From positions 1 through 21,965 of the IMG/VR virus record IMGVR_UViG_3300032331_002651: a stretch of DNA of 21,965 bases; one strand, 5' to 3'. Position 1 is the stretch's first letter. Each line of letters begins with the position of its first letter. The notes beneath the pieces were generated by a model that searched no databases, was not told the origin of the DNA, and saw only the letters and a list, made by a program, of their open reading frames with translations. This document shows, piece after piece, positions 20,795 through 21,965 of the stretch. The stretch is from a virus. The translations under genes and the position numbers were made by a program.

Positions 20795-21965
20795 ATGAAA
20801 AAAATAGTAATAGTAGGAGCAGGTGTAGCAGGTATAAATGCTGCAACAAAATTAGTAGATAACGGATATCCTGGAGAATTTATTACCTTAATTGATATGG
20901 GTAAAGATCCATATAACCGCTTACCTGAAGAGGTAATGACAGGTATGCTAGGAGCTGGAGGATGGAGTGATGGAAAATTAACATACCACACAGCAATTGG
21001 TGGTGTATTATCAAAATACACAGGTGAGAAAAAAGCAATGGAATTGATGGATCAAGTGATTACCAATTTTAAACGTTTCCACCCTAAACCAGAGGAAGTA
21101 CAATGTTCAAACCCTGAATCTGAACCTGAATTTATTAAACCATACTTTGGTTTACGTTTGTTTCCTGTATGGCACGTAGGTACAGATTACTTATCTGAAA
21201 TTGCTAAAAATTGGTACGATTATTTAGTGTCTAAAGGTGTTAAATTTGAATGGGGAGCTAAAGTTTATGCTATTGATTTTGAAAATAATATAGTTAAATT
21301 TAAAAACCAAACCCACCTTGAACTTCAAGCTAATATAAAATATGATGAACTCATATTTGCAGTAGGCAAATCAGGCATTGACTTTGCCCAACAATTAGCA
21401 AACGAATATGAATTACCAGATGAACCTAAATCTGTGCAAATTGGAGTTCGATTTGAGGCACCACAAGAACACTTTCAAAATCTAATTGATATTTCATATG
21501 ACTTTAAGTTATATAGAAAATTTGACGATAAAGGTGTTTCATTGCGCTCATTTTGTACAAATAATAATGCAGCATTTGTTGCTGTAGAGGAAACATATGG
21601 CGATGTAAGTTACAATGGACATGCTAAAAAAGATCCAAAATATTTAAATGGAATGACCAATTTTGGCATCTTAATGGAAATTAAAGGTATTGACAATCCA
21701 TTTGAATGGTGTAGAGAAGCAGTTAAAAAAGTACAAATTGATGGAACTGGAACATATTATAGCCCCTCACGTAAACCATCATTAACATCAGAAGGTACAG
21801 ATGTATCATCTATTCAAGTAGAGGATTTAATGTATTTATATGATTCATTAGGTGAATATGCTCAATATATTGTTGATTTTATTGAAGATATGAAAAAAGT
21901 ATTCCCTACACTTAAAGATGATTGGGGAATTTATATGCCGGAAGTTAAATATCTTTCACCAGAAC
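20795..21965 (+). CDS. FAD-dependent oxidoreductase (COG2509-like), 3' end outside window
   Basis: The frame is open from the ATG at 20795 to the window edge (390 codons, no stop). The N-terminus K-K-I-V-I-V-G-A-G-V-A-G-I-N-A-A is a dinucleotide-binding GxGxxG Rossmann motif. At about residues 51-62, M-L-G-A-G-G-W-S-D-G-K-L matches the G-G-x-S-D-G-K signature of uncharacterised FAD-dependent dehydrogenases (COG2509-type). Residues near 188-193 (L-I-F-A-V-G-K-S-G) form the second nucleotide-contact strand, as in many flavoprotein reductases. Substrate unknown. It lies after the terminator with its own likely promoter, so it belongs to a different transcription unit. If the contig is entirely phage, this is a candidate auxiliary metabolic gene. 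Confidence 0.82.
   Translation, partial: MKKIVIVGAGVAGINAATKLVDNGYPGEFITLIDMGKDPYNRLPEEVMTGMLGAGGWSDGKLTYHTAIGGVLSKYTGEKKAMELMDQVITNFKRFHPKPEEVQCSNPESEPEFIKPYFGLRLFPVWHVGTDYLSEIAKNWYDYLVSKGVKFEWGAKVYAIDFENNIVKFKNQTHLELQANIKYDELIFAVGKSGIDFAQQLANEYELPDEPKSVQIGVRFEAPQEHFQNLIDISYDFKLYRKFDDKGVSLRSFCTNNNAAFVAVEETYGDVSYNGHAKKDPKYLNGMTNFGILMEIKGIDNPFEWCREAVKKVQIDGTGTYYSPSRKPSLTSEGTDVSSIQVEDLMYLYDSLGEYAQYIVDFIEDMKKVFPTLKDDWGIYMPEVKYLSPE

Noticed and set aside
20776-21021. Minus-strand 81-aa ORF over the oxidoreductase start
   Set aside because: It is antisense to the Rossmann-fold coding region, whose GxGxxG and GGWSDGKL motifs establish the + frame.
21833-21840. TATTTATA match as another promoter box
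   Set aside because: It is inside the oxidoreductase coding region with no start downstream; a chance match in AT-rich sequence, and a warning about the shorter boxes.
1-21965. tRNA genes, CRISPR arrays, IS elements, integrase or attachment sites
   Set aside because: No cloverleaf with a CCA/T-loop pattern, no regularly spaced direct repeats, no transposase or recombinase motifs were seen on either strand.

Overview
The window reads as a piece of a large, strictly lytic-type tailed phage genome (Caudoviricetes, T4-superfamily-like). It is AT-rich (about 30% GC by eye) and every supported gene lies on the + strand. Most genes overlap by 1-17 bases or are separated by fewer than 30. A Bacteroidota host is my best guess (inference). 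The reasons are poor Shine-Dalgarno sites with A-rich leaders, a TTTG-N20-TATATTTA promoter-like pair near 20740, an Hc1-type histone-like gene, and a TGSLxGTA-repeat tail protein of a kind I associate with marine and freshwater Bacteroidota phages. No tRNA, CRISPR array, IS element or integrase is visible.

Layout. 1-1539: C-terminal part of a Ser/Thr/Gly-rich tail-fibre-like protein. 1563-3736: a SegE-like GIY-YIG protein, a zinc-finger/Toprim primase and a RecB/Cas4-like PD-(D/E)XK nuclease, probably replication and recombination functions. 3804-4052: a small unknown. 4094-20669: about 16.6 kb holding 17 co-directional genes, three of them large multi-module proteins (873, 818, 793 aa) plus a fourth of 585 aa. 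20725-20760: a rho-independent terminator. 20795-end: an FAD-dependent oxidoreductase, open at the window edge.

The 4094-20669 array is the unusual part. Many of its proteins begin with a short hydrophobic/amphipathic leader ending in Leu/Ile-x-Glu (for example MIKLLQLLTE-A, MIKLINLLKE-I, MKLLDLLNE-V). This closely resembles the capsid-targeting leader of T4 internal head proteins (MKTYQEFIAE-A), which the gp21 prohead protease removes at (L/I)xE-(A/G) sites. The same kind of site, mostly (M/I/L)-N-E-(A/G/S), recurs inside the four large proteins, and in the 873-aa protein it falls at the joints between recognisable domains. I therefore propose, as inference, that the array encodes virion-internal cargo, partly as polyproteins cut during capsid maturation. 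The cargo would include a zeta-like P-loop kinase, an adenylyl/cytidylyltransferase-like domain, two HExxH zincins, a HAD nucleotidase, a GAF-like membrane protein, a nuclease-like protein, several strongly basic DNA-binding-like modules and an Hc1-like histone. No prohead protease lies in the window, so cleavage is not shown directly.

In the text, an LxE site means (L/I/M/V)-x-E followed by A, G or S. Domain names come from motifs recognised by eye; no database search was possible.
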